Below are positions 6,550 to 7,547 of a stretch of 7,547 bases of DNA, piece by piece. The translations under genes were made by a program, and so were the position numbers. Source of the DNA: Anaerolineae bacterium (GTDB lineage Bacteria; Chloroflexota; Anaerolineae; 4572-78; NAK82); assembly GCA_030597485.1 (NCBI GenBank), contig JAUVRU010000077.1, positions 1 through 7,547 on the forward strand, written 5' to 3'. Within the stretch, counting starts at the first letter, position 1; each line of letters begins with the position of its first letter. Below the pieces are notes generated by a model. That model did not search any database. It had not been told where the DNA came from and saw nothing but the letters and a program-made list of their open reading frames with translations.

Positions 6550-7373
6550 TGCTCTGCACTCCCGAAACGATAGGCAAGCAGCTGCTGCGGGCTGAACGCT
6601 TGTGGATGTTCTTGGACTATGACGGCACGCTGGCTGAGTTCGCGCCCACGCCGGATCACATCCACCCTGACCCGAAGATCATCACTCTCCTCACCGACCT
6701 GGCGCACCATCCACGAATCCGCATCGCCGTGATCAGTGGACGACGCCTTCGCCACGTTCGATCTCTAGTGCCAGTCCCCGGTGTGTGGCTGGCCGGCACC
6801 TACGGCGTTGAGCTGCAGACGCCAGACGGGCAGCAGATCAGTCGGCTGGAATATGACACGATCCGTCCAACGCTGGAGACCGTCAAGCCGCGCTGGGAGT
6901 TGCTGATCGCTCATCGTCAAGGCTTCTTCCTGGAGGACAAGGGGTGGTCATTGGCACTTCACGCTCGTTTTGCCGGCGACGAAGAGGCAGACACCGTGTT
7001 GGCACAGGCGCGCCGCACAGCGGCTGACGGGGCACAGACGGACGCCTTTCGCATACTGGGAGGACACAAGTTCCTGGAAATCGGTCCCGCGTTGGCACAC
7101 AAGGGCCACACGGTCGAGTACCTGCTCGATCGCTTCCGCTGGCCCGGCGCCGTGGCGCTCTACCTGGGAGATGATGACAAAGACGAAGAGGCGTTTGCGG
7201 TGATCCAAGCACACGGCGGCATCGCGGTCCTGGTTGCCAAGGAAGCCCGCGAAACGGCTGCCGATTGCCGCCTGGACTCGCCCCAAGCTGCGTGCCAATG
7301 GCTGACCACACTGCTGAGGCATTACGGACCGCCAGAAATGACGGAAGAAACAGGACAGCGCCATCGCGAATAG
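6549..7373 (+). CDS. otsB: HAD-superfamily trehalose-6-phosphate phosphatase-like protein (OtsB type)
   Basis: This 274-residue cytosolic phosphatase removes phosphate from a sugar phosphate, most likely trehalose-6-phosphate, completing the two-step OtsA/OtsB route. All four HAD motifs are present: LDYDGTL (22-28, with nucleophile Asp23 and acid/base Asp25), ISGR (62-65, Ser63), Lys185 in ALAHKG, and GDDDKDEEAF (207-216, Mg-binding aspartates). The cap region holds GHKFLEIGP. Length and motif order fit OtsB well. One oddity is GTYGVE (83-88), where most OtsB proteins have a GxHGxE-type motif. I prefer ATG at 6549, which overlaps the previous stop as TGATG; a GTG at 6546 (GTGA overlap) would add one residue. 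No strong ribosome site is seen, so it probably relies on translational coupling to the GT4 gene. A phosphatase for another glycosyl phosphate made by the GT20 or GT4 enzyme is the main alternative. Confidence 0.88.
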   Translation: MLCTPETIGKQLLRAERLWMFLDYDGTLAEFAPTPDHIHPDPKIITLLTDLAHHPRIRIAVISGRRLRHVRSLVPVPGVWLAGTYGVELQTPDGQQISRLEYDTIRPTLETVKPRWELLIAHRQGFFLEDKGWSLALHARFAGDEEADTVLAQARRTAADGAQTDAFRILGGHKFLEIGPALAHKGHTVEYLLDRFRWPGAVALYLGDDDKDEEAFAVIQAHGGIAVLVAKEARETAADCRLDSPQAACQWLTTLLRHYGPPEMTEETGQRHRE

Positions 7374-7547
7374 TGGTCAGATTTGCCGCTACGTCAAGTT
7401 TCCACCGTTTTTCTGCCAGGCCTCCTCCCGCCTCTCCTTCCCCCGTCCGTGGGCACTGCCGTGCTGCCCCTCGTTTTCCGCCGCTGCCTGACGCAGTCCG
7501 GGCTGCGGGCGTCTTCTGGTCGCCCTGATGGCTCCTCCGGCTCTGCT
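7374..7547. other. Pyrimidine-rich intergenic tail without a convincing gene
   Basis: After the last stop codon the composition changes. Positions 7421-7450 are C or T in 27 of 30 bases on the plus strand. A second small hairpin has stems CGCAG (7492-7496) and CTGCG (7503-7507). The open frames here, on both strands, have low-complexity Arg/Pro/Gly-rich translations and no start signals, so I read the stretch as non-coding. A minus-strand gene ending at 7389-7391 and entering from the right edge cannot be fully excluded. Confidence 0.4.
7451..7477 (+). terminator. Weak candidate terminator after the operon
   Basis: GCAC (7453-7456) can pair with GTGC (7461-7464) around a TGCC loop, extended imperfectly by GGG/CCC, and TTTT follows at 7474-7477. 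The stem is short and interrupted and the T-run is brief, so this is only a possible intrinsic terminator, about 78 bases after the last stop codon. Confidence 0.2.

Noticed and set aside
7492..7507. CGCAG/CTGCG hairpin as a second terminator
   Set aside because: The stem is only five pairs and no T-run follows, so it does not meet even a loose intrinsic terminator pattern.
7265..7528. Plus-strand 87-codon frame spanning the end of the otsB-like gene and the tail
   Set aside because: It overlaps the otsB-like gene out of frame, has no ribosome site, and its Pro/Arg-rich translation follows base composition.
7389..7547. Minus-strand open frame entering from the right edge and stopping at 7389-7391
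   Set aside because: The translation is low-complexity (Arg, Gly, Glu, Ala) and no start is visible. It may simply reflect the pyrimidine-rich composition, and more sequence to the right would decide.

Overview
The window is a bacterial chromosomal segment of fairly high G+C (estimated by eye, near 60%). It carries one compact plus-strand operon of five genes, and the start of a divergent gene at the left edge. There are no RNA genes, mobile elements, CRISPR arrays or phage genes. The host is probably a free-living bacterium that makes glycoside compatible solutes. The sequence style would fit a Chloroflexota-like (Anaerolineae-type) lineage, but that is a weak guess from protein flavour and gene order, not from a marker gene.

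Layout: (1) 1-158, minus strand, the N-terminal 52 codons of an unrecognised acidic, helical protein that runs off the left edge. (2) 159-346, a divergent regulatory region with a good sigma70-like promoter on each strand. A CCCAT/ATGGG inverted repeat lies over the -10 box of the minus-strand promoter. (3) 347-1948, nicotinate phosphoribosyltransferase (pncB type, long form). (4) 1945-3729, a GH63/mannosylglycerate-hydrolase-like glycosidase with an extra N-terminal beta-rich domain. (5) 3726-5267, a GT20 trehalose-6-phosphate synthase-like enzyme (OtsA type, variant clade). (6) 5290-6549, a GT4 retaining glycosyltransferase of unknown acceptor. (7) 6549-7373, a HAD-superfamily trehalose-6-phosphate phosphatase-like enzyme (OtsB type). 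(8) 7374-7547, a non-coding-looking C/T-rich tail with two small GC-rich hairpins and no convincing gene.

The five plus-strand genes are packed tightly: two ATGA overlaps, one 22-nt gap and one TGATG overlap. They are therefore almost certainly co-transcribed from the promoter at 233-262 and partly translationally coupled.

How they may work together: the GT20 enzyme and the HAD phosphatase form a classic synthase/phosphatase pair giving trehalose or a closely related non-reducing glycoside. The GT4 enzyme sits between them and could extend that product or make a second glycoside. The GH63-like enzyme could trim or recycle the product. The lead gene makes nicotinate mononucleotide for NAD salvage, and its link to the sugar genes is unexplained. 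The most interesting point is that this GH63 + GT20 + GT4 + HAD set has more enzymes than trehalose synthesis needs, which hints at a larger or modified solute and a built-in recycling step. This is inference and needs biochemical proof.
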